Shown: piece by piece, positions 6,058 to 6,387 of the stretch | How the letters are laid out: every line of letters starts with the position of its first letter | Position numbering within the stretch: position 1 is the stretch's first letter | Assembly: GCA_030830945.1 (NCBI GenBank) | Contig: JAURLY010000142.1 | Location: 1-6,387 of the forward strand | Reading direction: 5' to 3' | Length of the DNA: 6,387 bases | From: Gammaproteobacteria bacterium | GTDB lineage: Bacteria > Pseudomonadota > Gammaproteobacteria > Pseudomonadales > GM7GCV1 | The notes under the pieces: model-generated | What the model was told of the DNA's origin: nothing | Seen by the model: the letters and a program-made list of their open reading frames with translations, nothing else | Databases searched by the model: none | Position numbers and translations under genes: made by a program

Positions 6058-6387
6058 TTATACCTTGAAATAATCTCGGTACCAAGCTACAAAGTTGGCC
6101 ACCCCTTGTTCAACGGGGGTCGCGGGCTTGTATTGGAATTGCTCGACGAGGTCGGTTACATCGGCACATGTGTCGGGTACGTCACCCGGTTGAAGGGGCA
6201 GCATTTCCATGTCGGCTTTTCTGCCAAGGGACTTTTCCAAGGCTCCGATGTAGTCCATCAGTTCCACTGGGCTGTTGTTTCCAATGTTATAGACACGCCA
6301 GGGCGCCAGACTGGTGGCGGAATCGGGCGTCGCACCGTTCCATTTAAGGTTCGGCAGTGCTGGTCGGTCGAGTACGCGGATAACACC
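6058..6387 (-). CDS. UDP-glucuronate epimerase (CapI/LspL type), C-terminal part (runs off the right edge)
   Basis: The last 109 residues of an extended short-chain dehydrogenase/reductase sugar epimerase; the family is about 335 residues, so roughly two thirds, with the NAD-binding GxxGxxG and catalytic YxxxK, lie outside the window. The frame stays open to the right edge. The substrate-binding C-terminal region is diagnostic: APWRVYNIGNNSPVELMDYI (visible residues 28-47), then LEKSLGRKAD (50-59), MLPLQPGDVPDTCADVTDL (62-80) and GVANFVAWYRDYF (95-107). This matches UDP-glucuronate 4- (or 5-) epimerases and differs from the WbpP/TviC type of UDP-HexNAc epimerase. The enzyme interconverts UDP-glucuronate and UDP-galacturonate, or a close analogue, using tightly bound NAD+. 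The gene ends with TAA 3 nt before the dehydrogenase ATG and supplies its ribosome binding site. A GTG at 6267 is an internal valine codon, not a start. Confidence 0.93.
   Translation of the reverse strand, partial: GVIRVLDRPALPNLKWNGATPDSATSLAPWRVYNIGNNSPVELMDYIGALEKSLGRKADMEMLPLQPGDVPDTCADVTDLVEQFQYKPATPVEQGVANFVAWYRDYFKV
6062..6066 (-). promoter_or_regulatory. Ribosome binding site of the dehydrogenase gene
   Basis: AAGGT on the coding strand lies 7 nt before the ATG at 6054 and is embedded in the last codons of the epimerase gene. It supports this start and links translation of the two genes. Confidence 0.75.

Noticed and set aside
6058..6267. A separate 69-residue gene starting at GTG 6267.
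   Set aside because: The frame stays open with epimerase-like sequence to the window edge, so this is the tail of a longer gene.

Overview
The window is a dense, single-direction block of surface-polysaccharide genes, all on the minus strand, so it reads biologically from base 6387 down to base 1. It holds four complete and two partial coding regions. No RNA genes, mobile elements, CRISPR arrays or terminators are visible. The gene content (sugar-nucleotide dehydrogenase and epimerase, glycosyltransferases, O-carbamoyltransferase) is typical of an O-antigen, capsule or exopolysaccharide locus. The close packing, purine-rich ribosome binding sites and TviB/WbpO-type dehydrogenase suggest a Gram-negative proteobacterium, most likely a gammaproteobacterium. 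The species cannot be fixed from this sequence.

Layout in transcription order. (1) 6387-6058: the last 109 residues of a CapI/LspL-type UDP-glucuronate epimerase. (2) 6054-4750: a complete nucleotide-sugar 6-dehydrogenase of the TviB/WbpO group, only 3 nt downstream. (3) 4749-4680: a 70-nt gap where composition shifts from GC-richer to AT-richer. (4) 4679-3564: a divergent GT-B glycosyltransferase. (5) 3567-1864: a NodU/CmcH-family carbamoyltransferase, overlapping the previous gene by 4 nt. (6) 1871-789: a 360-residue protein of unknown function that looks like an all-helical alpha/alpha-toroid, overlapping the carbamoyltransferase gene by 8 nt. (7) 792-1: the first 264 residues of a GT4-like glycosyltransferase, starting at a GTG that overlaps the previous stop by 4 nt.

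Inferred logic: the two right-hand genes make and interconvert UDP-linked uronic acid precursors. The glycosyltransferases assemble the repeat unit. The carbamoyltransferase caps a sugar hydroxyl with a carbamoyl group. The 360-residue protein is tied by translational overlap to the carbamoyltransferase and is the least explained part of the window. It is the best candidate here for an undescribed polysaccharide-modifying or processing enzyme.
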